From Algoriphagus sanaruensis (GTDB lineage Bacteria > Bacteroidota > Bacteroidia > Cytophagales > Cyclobacteriaceae): a stretch of DNA of 64,000 nucleotides. Below, in pieces: positions 35,201 to 42,248 of this stretch. The DNA is taken from NCBI RefSeq assembly GCF_001593605.1, contig NZ_CP012836.1, forward strand, positions 3,290,501 to 3,354,500, written 5' to 3'. The notes under the pieces are model-generated. The model saw only the letters and a program-made list of their open reading frames with translations, made no database searches and was not told where the DNA came from. Both the position numbers and the translations under genes were made by a program. How positions within the stretch are numbered: position 1 is the first letter of the stretch; the number at the start of each line of letters is the position of its first letter.

Positions 35201-36377
35201 AATATCCTCCCCACTTGATATAGGTTTCCAAATCCTTATCTCCCCTGCCGGAAAGATTGATCACAATCACGTCGTCTTTACCGTACTCGATCATGTTGAG
35301 GGCATGGATGGCATGAGCCGTTTCGATAGCCGGAATGATTCCTTCGGTTCGGCTGAGCAAAATCCCAGCTTTCATCGCGTCTTCATCCTCCACAGCCACA
35401 AACTCTGCTCGCCCAATATCAAACAAATGTGCGTGAACAGGTCCGATCCCAGGATAATCCAAGCCCGCTGAAATGGAATGTGGCTCTACAACTTGACCAT
35501 CTTCTGTTTGCATCAAGATTGTTTTGGAACCATGTAAAATCCCTGGGGTTCCCAAAGCTGTGGTAGCGGCTGATTTTCCGGAATTAATTCCCAAACCAGC
35601 AGCTTCAGCAGCGATCAAGCGGACTTCAGGAGTATTGTAATAATGGTAAAAAGCCCCAGCAGCATTTGAACCTCCACCAACACAGGCAATGACCGCATCT
35701 GGATTTTCTCGTCCTTCTTTTTGCATAAGCTGCCACTTGATTTCCTCCGAAATCACCGATTGGAATCGAGCAACCATCTCCGGATAGGGATGTGGACCAA
35801 CGACAGAACCGATGATGTAATGAGTATCCACGGGGTTGTTGATCCAAGCACGCATGGCCTCATTGGTAGCATCTTTAAGTGTTTTAGAACCGGATGTCGC
35901 AGGGACAACTTTCGCTCCCAAAATCCTCATTCGCTCTACATTTGGTCGCTGACGCTGAATATCCAGTTCCCCCATGTAAACTGTACAATCCATTCCCATC
36001 AGCGCACAAACAGTTGCCGTTGCTACTCCATGCTGACCGGCACCGGTTTCGGCGATGATTCGCTTTTTGCCCAATCTTTTGGCTAAAAGGATTTGACCCA
36101 CCGTATTGTTGACTTTGTGGGCACCAGTATGGCAAAGGTCTTCGCGCTTAAGGTAGATTTTGGCTCCGTATTGCTCTGAAAGTCGATTGGCGAAATAAAG
36201 CGGAGTTGGACGGCCTACGAAGTCTCTGAGCAAGGTCTGAAACTCCAGTTGGAATTCCTGACTAGCTACAATCGACTCATAATTTTCCCTCAATTCTTCA
36301 ATATTGGGATGAAGCATCTCGGGAATATATGCCCCTCCAAACTTCCCGTAAAAGCCTTTTTCATCTACACGTATCAT
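35199..36377 (-). CDS. trpB: Tryptophan synthase beta chain
   Basis: A 392-residue PLP enzyme joining indole and serine. PLP Lys in [13 protein letters not shown] near residue 87, phosphate loop in [10 protein letters not shown] near 232, catalytic Glu in [11 protein letters not shown] near 110 and monovalent-cation region [10 protein letters not shown] at the C-terminus. Full length and of the TrpB1 type expected next to trpA. Confidence 0.98.
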   Translation of the reverse strand: MIRVDEKGFYGKFGGAYIPEMLHPNIEELRENYESIVASQEFQLEFQTLLRDFVGRPTPLYFANRLSEQYGAKIYLKREDLCHTGAHKVNNTVGQILLAKRLGKKRIIAETGAGQHGVATATVCALMGMDCTVYMGELDIQRQRPNVERMRILGAKVVPATSGSKTLKDATNEAMRAWINNPVDTHYIIGSVVGPHPYPEMVARFQSVISEEIKWQLMQKEGRENPDAVIACVGGGSNAAGAFYHYYNTPEVRLIAAEAAGLGINSGKSAATTALGTPGILHGSKTILMQTEDGQVVEPHSISAGLDYPGIGPVHAHLFDIGRAEFVAVEDEDAMKAGILLSRTEGIIPAIETAHAIHALNMIEYGKDDVIVINLSGRGDKDLETYIKWGGY

Positions 36378-36398
36378 CGGTTACTAGTTATAAGGTTA

Positions 36399-37040
36399 TT
36401 AATTATTAGTGCCAGAATGAATCAGGCGACTTTTAAAATTTTTCAGTTTTTCAATGTTTTTCACTCCGGGAGCATCTTCAAATTTGGAATTGAGATCCAC
36501 TCCTTTGAGTTGAGGGATTTGCTCTCGCAAAGCCAAAACTTCCTCAACACTTTCCTCATCCAATCCACCACTCAGAAGAAAGCTTTTGTCGAAGGGATAA
36601 GTTTCCAAAACTTTCCAATCAAATCGCTTTCCCGAACCACCATGGGCTGCTGTGGCGGTATCGAAAAGAAACTTGCTCACAAAAGGAAGGTATCCTTCCA
36701 GACTTTTCCATTCGATTTCTGATCCTACTGAAATTACTTTCCAGAGTTCAGCATTAGTTTTTTCTGAAAGGTCTTTAACAAATTCCACGGATTCTTTTCC
36801 ATGAAGCTGAATGGCAGTAAGGCCAAATTGCTCAACTTTTCTAAGGATTTCCGCTTCACTTTCATTGACAAAAACCCCAACTTTTTTCACTGGAAATTCT
36901 TTCAAATCCGCAGCTTTCTCATCTGATACATAGCGAGGCGATTTAGGATAAAAGATCAATCCCATCCAATCTGGACCCACTTCCGAAATTAAGCTTCGGA
37001 TATTTTCTGGATCTCGCATGCCACAGACTTTCATTTCCAT
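36399..37040 (-). CDS. trpF: Phosphoribosylanthranilate isomerase
   Basis: A 213-residue barrel. Catalytic Cys in MEMKVCGMRDPENI at the N-terminus and Asp in KFLFDTATAAHGGSGKRFDW near residue 127; LSGGLDEESV and VDLNSKFEDAPGVKN bind phosphate. The start overlaps the trpC stop by one base (TGATG); the second Met (37034) is an alternative start. Confidence 0.95.
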   Translation of the reverse strand: MEMKVCGMRDPENIRSLISEVGPDWMGLIFYPKSPRYVSDEKAADLKEFPVKKVGVFVNESEAEILRKVEQFGLTAIQLHGKESVEFVKDLSEKTNAELWKVISVGSEIEWKSLEGYLPFVSKFLFDTATAAHGGSGKRFDWKVLETYPFDKSFLLSGGLDEESVEEVLALREQIPQLKGVDLNSKFEDAPGVKNIEKLKNFKSRLIHSGTNN

Positions 37041-37855
37041 CAGGCTTCCGAAAATTCTATCGCTGCTAATTTTTTAAACTCCTTGATGAAATTATAGGCA
37101 GCCTGCTCCGGACGGCTAGATTTCATGAAGTTTTCTCCGATCAAGAATCCTTCAAATCCTGCTTTTTTCAAGTGAATCAGCGTATTCGGATCAGAAATTC
37201 CACTTTCAGACACCTTTACAAAGTTGGAAGGAATCCGATCTACCAATGCCAAAGAGGTATCGATAGATACTTCAAAGGTTTTTAGATTACGGTTATTCAC
37301 TCCCACCAAATCCAAGCCCTCGCAAAGGCTTCGATCCAGCTCTTCGCCATCATGAACCTCCATTAAAACCTCAAGTCCCAAACTCTTGGCGAAATAGGCC
37401 AAAGACTTCAGTTTTTCTGGCTCCAAAGCCGCTGCAATCAATAAAATGCAATCTGCTCCGATGGATTTTGCTTCTAAGATTTGGTATTCATCTACCACGA
37501 AATCCTTTCTTAGAATCGGGCAGAAATTGAATTTCCGAGCCATTTTCAAATCTTCATTTGTCCCCCCGAAGTATTCCTTATCTGTCAAAATCGACATAGC
37601 TGAAGCTCCAGCCTGCATGTAACCGATACTCACCTGCTCCACAGAGGCAGAAGCATTAATCCAGCCTTTAGATGGGGATTTTCGCTTAAACTCTGCGATA
37701 ATTCCAGACTTCTCAGGATGGGTTACATACTTTTTCATGGACACTGTTGGACCCGAGAAAAAAGTGCTCTTTTCCAATAATTTGACAGGAATCAGGCTTT
37801 TCTTCTCCTCAACCTCCTTGTACTTGTCCGCAATGATTTTTTCTAAAATATTCAT
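37040..37855 (-). CDS. trpC: Indole-3-glycerol phosphate synthase
   Basis: A 271-residue barrel. Catalytic Lys/Glu motif in IIAEFKRKSPSKGWIN near residue 52, SILTDKEYFGGT, LRKDFVVDEYQI near 115, LEVLMEVHDGEEL, VGVNNRNLKTFEV and VSESGISDPN. Not fused to trpF, unlike the enterobacterial enzyme. Seven bases follow trpD. Confidence 0.97.
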   Translation of the reverse strand: MNILEKIIADKYKEVEEKKSLIPVKLLEKSTFFSGPTVSMKKYVTHPEKSGIIAEFKRKSPSKGWINASASVEQVSIGYMQAGASAMSILTDKEYFGGTNEDLKMARKFNFCPILRKDFVVDEYQILEAKSIGADCILLIAAALEPEKLKSLAYFAKSLGLEVLMEVHDGEELDRSLCEGLDLVGVNNRNLKTFEVSIDTSLALVDRIPSNFVKVSESGISDPNTLIHLKKAGFEGFLIGENFMKSSRPEQAAYNFIKEFKKLAAIEFSEA

Positions 37856-37862
37856 AATTTTC

Positions 37863-38873
37863 TTAAGCTAATGAAATGGTAGTTTGAGGATTGACTAAGC
37901 CATTGAACACTTGAAGTGCCTTGCCGCTTAGCAATACTTCTTCTGCTTCAAGGACCGCATCCGTAAAACTCAATCCTTCCCGCGCTGTAACCAAGGCCGC
38001 AGCAGCATTGGCAATGACTACTTGATTTTGAGCTTTTTCACCTTTTCCACGAAGGACATTTTCAAAGATTTTGGCAGATTCTTCCACGGTTTCTCCCCCT
38101 TTGATGCTTTCAGCCGTGAGTTTGGAAAGACCTATATTCTCAGGATTATAAAGCTTTTCTCCTGAGTTGGAAATCATCTTAAAAGGTCCTGTAAGGGAAA
38201 TTTCATCATAACCATCCAAGGCATGAAGGATGGAGAATTTCCCTTCGGTCTCTTGGTACAAATACCCATAAAGCCGAGCTAGTTCGAGACTAAAGACACC
38301 GACTAATTGCTTTCGAGGAAAGCTTGGATTCACCATGGGCCCCAACATATTGAAGAAGGTTTTAACTCCCAGTTCCTTTCGAATAGGAGCGACATGCTTC
38401 ATGGCCGGGTGAAAAAGTGGAGCGTGTAAAAAGCAAAGACCAACTTCATCCAATGAACGTCTTATTTCTCCGATATCATTGGTAAACTGATAGCCAAAGT
38501 ACTGAAGCAAATTGGAGGAACCACAAATAGATGAAACGCCGGTGTTGCCGTGTTTGGCGACATTTTGACCAGCACCTGCTACGATAAAAGAGGACAGAGT
38601 AGAAATATTAAATGTATCCTTGCCATCTCCTCCTGTTCCGCAAAGGTCCATGGCATCGTATTCTGCAATCTCCACAGGAATACAAAGCTCCAGCATTGCT
38701 TCACGAAAACCCCGAAGCTCCTCAACGGTAATGCTTCGCATCAAGTATACCGTCATGAAGGCCGCAATTTGGCTGGTATTGTATCCTCCAGTGGCGATAT
38801 TTTTCAGCACCTCGCGCGCCTGATCCTGGGACAGGGTTTTATGTTCGATTAATTGATTTAATATTTCTTTCAT
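37863..38873 (-). CDS. trpD: Anthranilate phosphoribosyltransferase
   Basis: A 336-residue enzyme joining anthranilate and PRPP. PRPP loop DLCGTGGDGKDTFNIST near residue 78, KHGNTGVSSICGSSN near 106, anthranilate channel residues in FLHAPLFHPAMKHVAPIRKE and GPMVNPSFP. Separate from trpG. Thirty-three bases from trpG and seven from trpC, consistent with one transcript. Confidence 0.97.
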   Translation of the reverse strand: MKEILNQLIEHKTLSQDQAREVLKNIATGGYNTSQIAAFMTVYLMRSITVEELRGFREAMLELCIPVEIAEYDAMDLCGTGGDGKDTFNISTLSSFIVAGAGQNVAKHGNTGVSSICGSSNLLQYFGYQFTNDIGEIRRSLDEVGLCFLHAPLFHPAMKHVAPIRKELGVKTFFNMLGPMVNPSFPRKQLVGVFSLELARLYGYLYQETEGKFSILHALDGYDEISLTGPFKMISNSGEKLYNPENIGLSKLTAESIKGGETVEESAKIFENVLRGKGEKAQNQVVIANAAAALVTAREGLSFTDAVLEAEEVLLSGKALQVFNGLVNPQTTISLA

Positions 38874-38906
38874 AATTCATTCCGGTGGAAGGGGTGAACT
38901 TCAAAT

Positions 38907-39473
38907 TTAAGACTCTAACCAGTTTTGCATGATTTTGACCCCATTTTCGGTCAAAATACTTTCTGGGTGGAATTGAACTCCGCGAACATCAAAGTTCTTG
39001 TGTCTTACCGCCATAATCTGCTGGTCCGGAGTCCGTGCAATCACTTCCAAATCTGGAGAAAGAGTGGACTCATCGATGACCCAAGAATGATAACGACCTA
39101 TTTTAAAGGTCTGGGGAATGTCTTTGAAAAGGACATCATCTTGCACGGTAACTTCTGAAGCTACTCCGTGAAGGACCTCGGATAAATTGATCAAACTCCC
39201 GCCAAACGCCTCTCCGATCGCTTGATGCCCCAAGCAAACCCCCAAAATGGACTTAGAGGAAGAATATTTTTTCAACAGCTCAGGCATAATACCAGCTTCG
39301 GAAGGAACTCCTGGACCTGGGGAAAGGAGTATCTTATCGTAATTAGCGACGTTTTCCAAGTTGATTTTATCATTTCGAAAGACATCCATTTGCGCGCTAT
39401 AACCTAACTGCCTGACGATATAGACCAGATTGTAGGTGAAGGAATCGTAATTATCTAGGACGAGTATTCGCAT
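38907..39473 (-). CDS. trpG: Anthranilate synthase component II (glutaminase)
   Basis: A 188-residue class I glutamine amidotransferase. Nucleophilic Cys in ILGVCLGHQAIGEAFGG near residue 80, His/Glu in GVQFHPESILTENG near the C-terminus, and N-terminal ILVLDNYDSFTYNLV. It feeds ammonia to TrpE. In sequence with trpE upstream, but a four-helix-bundle gene lies in between. Confidence 0.97.
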   Translation of the reverse strand: MRILVLDNYDSFTYNLVYIVRQLGYSAQMDVFRNDKINLENVANYDKILLSPGPGVPSEAGIMPELLKKYSSSKSILGVCLGHQAIGEAFGGSLINLSEVLHGVASEVTVQDDVLFKDIPQTFKIGRYHSWVIDESTLSPDLEVIARTPDQQIMAVRHKNFDVRGVQFHPESILTENGVKIMQNWLES

Positions 39474-39492
39474 TTTTTTCTATTTCGATATG

Positions 39493-39957
39493 GTGGTAAA
39501 GTTGTAAAGTCGTAAAGTGGCAAGGTTACTTACCCCTAAATCTGATTTTTATTCCTTTTTATTTTTTAGATAAGTAATTAATGCTTTGATCTGCCTTGAG
39601 AGTCCAATCAATTCCTCTTTTAAGACCAAATAATCTTCCTGAGAGACTCTTCCAACTTCAACTAGAAGTGCTAATTGGCTTCTCAATTCTCCAGCCGATC
39701 CCTTTGCATACCCTAGAAATCTGATGAATTGAATTCTATTATTATACTCAAAACCTTCGGCAATATTATTTGAGATTGAAACAGCAGATCCGATAAGCTG
39801 ATCTCTTGATTTATAATCATTTTTCAAGGGCGGTTGGTCAGACAACTGATAAATCTGAACTCCAATTGCAATGGATTTCTGCCAGATAACCAATTCTTCA
39901 AAACTATTCGCTTTCATGGTTTATACTTGGTTCGGCTCAACTTTTCAACTTTACCAC
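39493..39957. repeat. Inverted-word flanks around the four-helix-bundle gene
   Basis: Left of the gene (39493-39527) are words of the type GTAAAGTTG/GTAAAGTCG/GTAAAGTGG; right of it (39938-39975) are their inverted forms. Twelve bases are exactly complementary: GTGGTAAAGTTG at 39493-39504 and CAACTTTACCAC at 39946-39957. The design is that of the smaller elements near 30428, 31376 and 34201, but with a whole gene as core. The span is inferred to be an inserted unit of about 0.48 kb. Confidence 0.55.
39549..39917 (-). CDS. Four-helix-bundle protein (23S rRNA IVS / S23-like family)
   Basis: A 122-residue protein of the IVP/S23 four-helix-bundle family: FEELVIWQKSIAIGVQIYQL, then RDQLIGSAVSISNNIAEGFE, FIRFLGYAKGSAGELRSQL and a basic C-terminus. 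The family was first noted in 23S rRNA intervening sequences; diversity-generating-retroelement accessory proteins (Avd) share the fold, but no reverse transcriptase is here. It has no known role in tryptophan synthesis and separates trpE from trpG. Inverted short repeats flank it on both sides, which suggests insertion as a unit. It is co-oriented with the operon, so it is probably transcribed with it. Confidence 0.85.
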   Translation of the reverse strand: MKANSFEELVIWQKSIAIGVQIYQLSDQPPLKNDYKSRDQLIGSAVSISNNIAEGFEYNNRIQFIRFLGYAKGSAGELRSQLALLVEVGRVSQEDYLVLKEELIGLSRQIKALITYLKNKKE

Positions 39958-39973
39958 TTTCCAACTTTGGAAC

Positions 39974-41386
39974 TTAAATGCCTTCCGCCGCTCTCAGTGC
40001 AACTCTCAACGCCTCCAGCTTATTGGCCACTTCCTGCAATTCTGACGGAATGGAGCTTTTTGCTACCACACCTGCCCCGGCCTGGAACCTCAAATGATTA
40101 TTTTCTGATACAAAAGACCTGATCAAAATGGCATGGTTGAAATCGCCATTGAAACCTAAATAGCCAATTGCTCCGCCGTAAAATTGACGGCTTACGTTCT
40201 CCAGTTGGTCAATGAGTTCCATTGCTCGGTACTTCGGAGCACCCGATAGTGTACCTGCTGGAAAGGTATCTGCAACCAACTGAAGGGGATTTGCTCCGTC
40301 TGCAAGTTGCCCCGTGACTTTGGAAACCAAATGAATCACGTGAGAATAGTATTGAATCTCTTTAAATACATCTACCTCCACTAAATCGGAAGATCTTGAA
40401 AGGTCATTCCTTGCCAAATCGACTAACATGACATGCTCGGAATTTTCCTTGGGATCATCATACAGCTTACGAGCTAGAAGTGCATCTTCTGCATCATTTC
40501 CGGTCCGTCTGAAGGTACCCGCAATCGGATAAATCGTTGCTTTCCGATTTTTAACTACGATTTGGGCTTCTGGCGAACTTCCAAACACCTTGAATGATCC
40601 ATAATCAAAGTAAAAGAGATAAGGAGAAGGGTTGACCGAACGAAGTGCTCGATAGACATTGAATTCATCTCCTTTGAATTGGGTAGAAAAGCGTCTGGAA
40701 AGTACAATTTGAAAGACATCACCACGGAAGCAATGCTCGCGACCTTGGTTGAGGATTTTCAAAAACTCCTCATCCGTGTAGTTGGACACTTCCTCTCCCA
40801 CTCTTTTGAAGGTGTAGGCGGGGATATTTTTATTGTTGAGTAAAGTTTCGATTTCGGCGATATACTCCGAATTGTTTGCTCCGGGAACTCGGTGCTCAAA
40901 GAGATGCAATTCGTTTTTGTAATGATCCACCACGATGATATTTTGGTACATCGCATAGCGCATCATGGGGATTTCATTCGGAGCCGTTTTACTCAGCTTG
41001 ATATCCTCAAACCAGCCTACCGTGTCGTATTGAATGTAACCGAAAAGGCCATTTGTACTGAATTTAAAGGTGTCCGGTGTGGGATCAAATTTATTTCCAA
41101 AAGCCCTCAAACAATCCATCAGGCGCTTCTGATCAGTAACTTCATACACCAACTCTTTGCCATCTGGAAGCTTTTCCGTGACTTTTCCAGCATTAAATTC
41201 AAAAGTAGCCAAGGGATTAAAGCAGATGTAGGAATAGCTGTTTTCCTGACCATGGTAGTCGGAAGATTCCAATAAAATTGGATTGGCAAATCGGTCTCTG
41301 ATCTGTAAATAAATGCTTACCGGCGTGATCGTATCAGCCAGCCGCTTGCGGTACGTAGTGAGAATCGGATACTTGACGTGGTTCAT
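39974..41386 (-). CDS. trpE: Anthranilate synthase component I
   Basis: A 470-residue chorismate-utilising enzyme. The LLES motif (ILLESSDYHG near residue 38) is the tryptophan feedback site, so allosteric inhibition is expected. The C-terminal catalytic domain has CFRGDVFQIVLSRRF, YPIAGTFRRTGNDAEDA, DLARNDLSRSS, FPAGTLSGAPKYRAM and GAIGYLGFNGDFNHAI. It is the first structural gene of the operon, 76 bases after the leader-peptide stop and directly after an intrinsic terminator that should act as attenuator. Confidence 0.97.
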   Translation of the reverse strand: MNHVKYPILTTYRKRLADTITPVSIYLQIRDRFANPILLESSDYHGQENSYSYICFNPLATFEFNAGKVTEKLPDGKELVYEVTDQKRLMDCLRAFGNKFDPTPDTFKFSTNGLFGYIQYDTVGWFEDIKLSKTAPNEIPMMRYAMYQNIIVVDHYKNELHLFEHRVPGANNSEYIAEIETLLNNKNIPAYTFKRVGEEVSNYTDEEFLKILNQGREHCFRGDVFQIVLSRRFSTQFKGDEFNVYRALRSVNPSPYLFYFDYGSFKVFGSSPEAQIVVKNRKATIYPIAGTFRRTGNDAEDALLARKLYDDPKENSEHVMLVDLARNDLSRSSDLVEVDVFKEIQYYSHVIHLVSKVTGQLADGANPLQLVADTFPAGTLSGAPKYRAMELIDQLENVSRQFYGGAIGYLGFNGDFNHAILIRSFVSENNHLRFQAGAGVVAKSSIPSELQEVANKLEALRVALRAAEGI

Positions 41387-41404
41387 CTGTGGTTAATTTT
41401 GGCA

Positions 41405-41439
41405 TAAAAAAAGGCCTACCGGGAAATCCAGTAAGCCTT
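41405..41439 (-). terminator. trp attenuator terminator
   Basis: On the minus strand AAGGCTTACTGG and CCGGTAGGCCTT form a 12-bp stem with two G-U pairs over a 5-nt loop, followed by a T-run (41405-41412 on the plus strand is A-rich). It lies between the leader-peptide gene and trpE. The 5' arm GGCTT could instead pair with AAGCC near leader codons 22-23, a short antiterminator candidate that a ribosome finishing the leader would cover. Confidence 0.9.
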
Positions 41440-41462
41440 CTGTGATATGTGCTGCGCAAAAT

Positions 41463-41540
41463 TTAGGCAATGGCTTTCTGAGCTTTCCCTTGGAAAGTTG
41501 TAGAATGCCACCACCAATAATTTTTTGCTATAGATTTCAT
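41463..41540 (-). CDS. trpL: trp operon leader peptide, 25 codons with Trp-Trp-Trp
   Basis: Reading the minus strand from the ATG at 41540 gives MKSIAKNYWWWHSTTFQGKA then QKAIA and TAA. Three consecutive TGG codons at positions 9-11 are the sensor expected of a tryptophan attenuation leader. A terminator follows 24 bases after the stop, then trpE. Upstream, a promoter box ends 10 bases before the ATG. When charged tRNA-Trp is scarce the ribosome should stall at codons 9-11 and prevent terminator formation. This reading rests on sequence alone but all parts are in place. Confidence 0.93.
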   Translation of the reverse strand: MKSIAKNYWWWHSTTFQGKAQKAIA

Positions 41541-41550
41541 AAGACAGAGG

Positions 41551-41580
41551 CAAATTTAGAAAGGGATTGGAAAAGACAAA
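41551..41580 (-). promoter_or_regulatory. trp operon promoter (Bacteroidota type)
   Basis: On the minus strand TTTG (41577-41580) is followed after 18 bases by TAAATTTG (41551-41558), matching the -33 TTG / -7 TAnnTTTG pattern. Transcription would begin about 5 bases before the leader ATG. Confidence 0.75.
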
Positions 41581-41603
41581 GCATCGTTTCAATTTTTTCA
41601 GAT

Positions 41604-41611
41604 TATTTTTG
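41604..41611 (+). promoter_or_regulatory. Bacteroidota -7 box (TATTTTTG) for the 75-residue gene
   Basis: TATTTTTG matches TAnnTTTG and lies 22 bases before the ATG at 41634. It is divergent from the trp promoter, with only 24 bases between their elements. Confidence 0.4.
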
Positions 41612-41633
41612 AAAAAAACTTAAGAGATACCCC

Positions 41634-41861
41634 ATGGCTAAAGCAATTTCACAATACTTCAAACGAATTTTTGACGATTATCAAGTTTTGGTCATGATCA
41701 ATCCAGTAGATTTCAGCGGAATAGAGTTGATTGTTCATCCCGATGGGAAGATCGAAAAGACCGAAATCCAGGCTGATGAGGAGATTTTTGAAGACCTAGA
41801 AGCAGATGAATTTCAAACTTGTAGCCCTTTAGAGTTTCAATTGACGCTGGCGAAGGCTTGA
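41634..41861 (+). CDS. Small acidic hypothetical protein
   Basis: A 75-residue protein of unknown function, divergent from the trp operon. The N-terminus is basic (MAKAISQYFKRIF) and the second half strongly acidic (KIEKTEIQADEEIFEDLEAD). No signal peptide or membrane helix. Codon use and a possible upstream promoter box support expression. The pattern DFSGIELIVHPDGKIEKTEI suggests a short beta-hairpin domain; I do not recognise a family. Confidence 0.65.
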   Translation: MAKAISQYFKRIFDDYQVLVMINPVDFSGIELIVHPDGKIEKTEIQADEEIFEDLEADEFQTCSPLEFQLTLAKA

Positions 41862-42012
41862 TTTAAGTTTTATTCAAATTAAAAAATTGAAAGCTTTAAA
41901 GCCTTTCATTTGTTGAGCTCCCTACTTTTTGAGCTCAAATATTCATCCCGACATTTTCCTCCAAAAATCAGTCAATCCCTTGACTTGATCTCAATCCTAT
42001 TGTTTAATTTAT

Positions 42013-42051
42013 AAACATTAAAATGTTAAAATTATTGACATTTTAATGTTT
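42013..42051. repeat. AT-rich 14-bp perfect inverted repeat
   Basis: AAACATTAAAATGT and ACATTTTAATGTTT are exact complements over an 11-nt centre. It lies 198 bases before the DnaE-like gene in a 387-base gap. It could be an operator or a hairpin; there is no T-run typical of a terminator. Confidence 0.6.
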
Positions 42052-42054
42052 AAT

Positions 42055-42122
42055 GGCCTTTGAGGTTTCCAAAAACCTCGAAGGCCTAGCTCTCCGACTC
42101 CTCAGGATTTGAAATCCCGAGG
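42055..42122. repeat. Two REP-like hairpins before the DnaE-like gene
   Basis: Hairpin one (42055-42086) pairs GGCCTTTGAGGTTT with AAACCTCGAAGGCC with one mismatch. Hairpin two (42100-42122) pairs CCTCAGGATTT with AAATCCCGAGG. The rest of the gap (42123-42248) has direct words TATCTCG/GTATCTC but no gene, and no clear promoter for the polymerase gene. Confidence 0.6.
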
Positions 42123-42248
42123 TCCTATCGAGGATTTGTAATCCAACACAAACTATCTCGCGACCGAAGGGAGCGTATCTCACGGAGTGTATCTCGAAAC
42201 CTTTGAGGCCTTCTAGATACAGTCGACATTAAAAATTATAAATCATAC

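Noticed and set aside
39549..39917. Four-helix-bundle gene considered as part of a diversity-generating retroelement (Avd)
   Set aside because: No reverse transcriptase, template repeat or variable repeat is found nearby.
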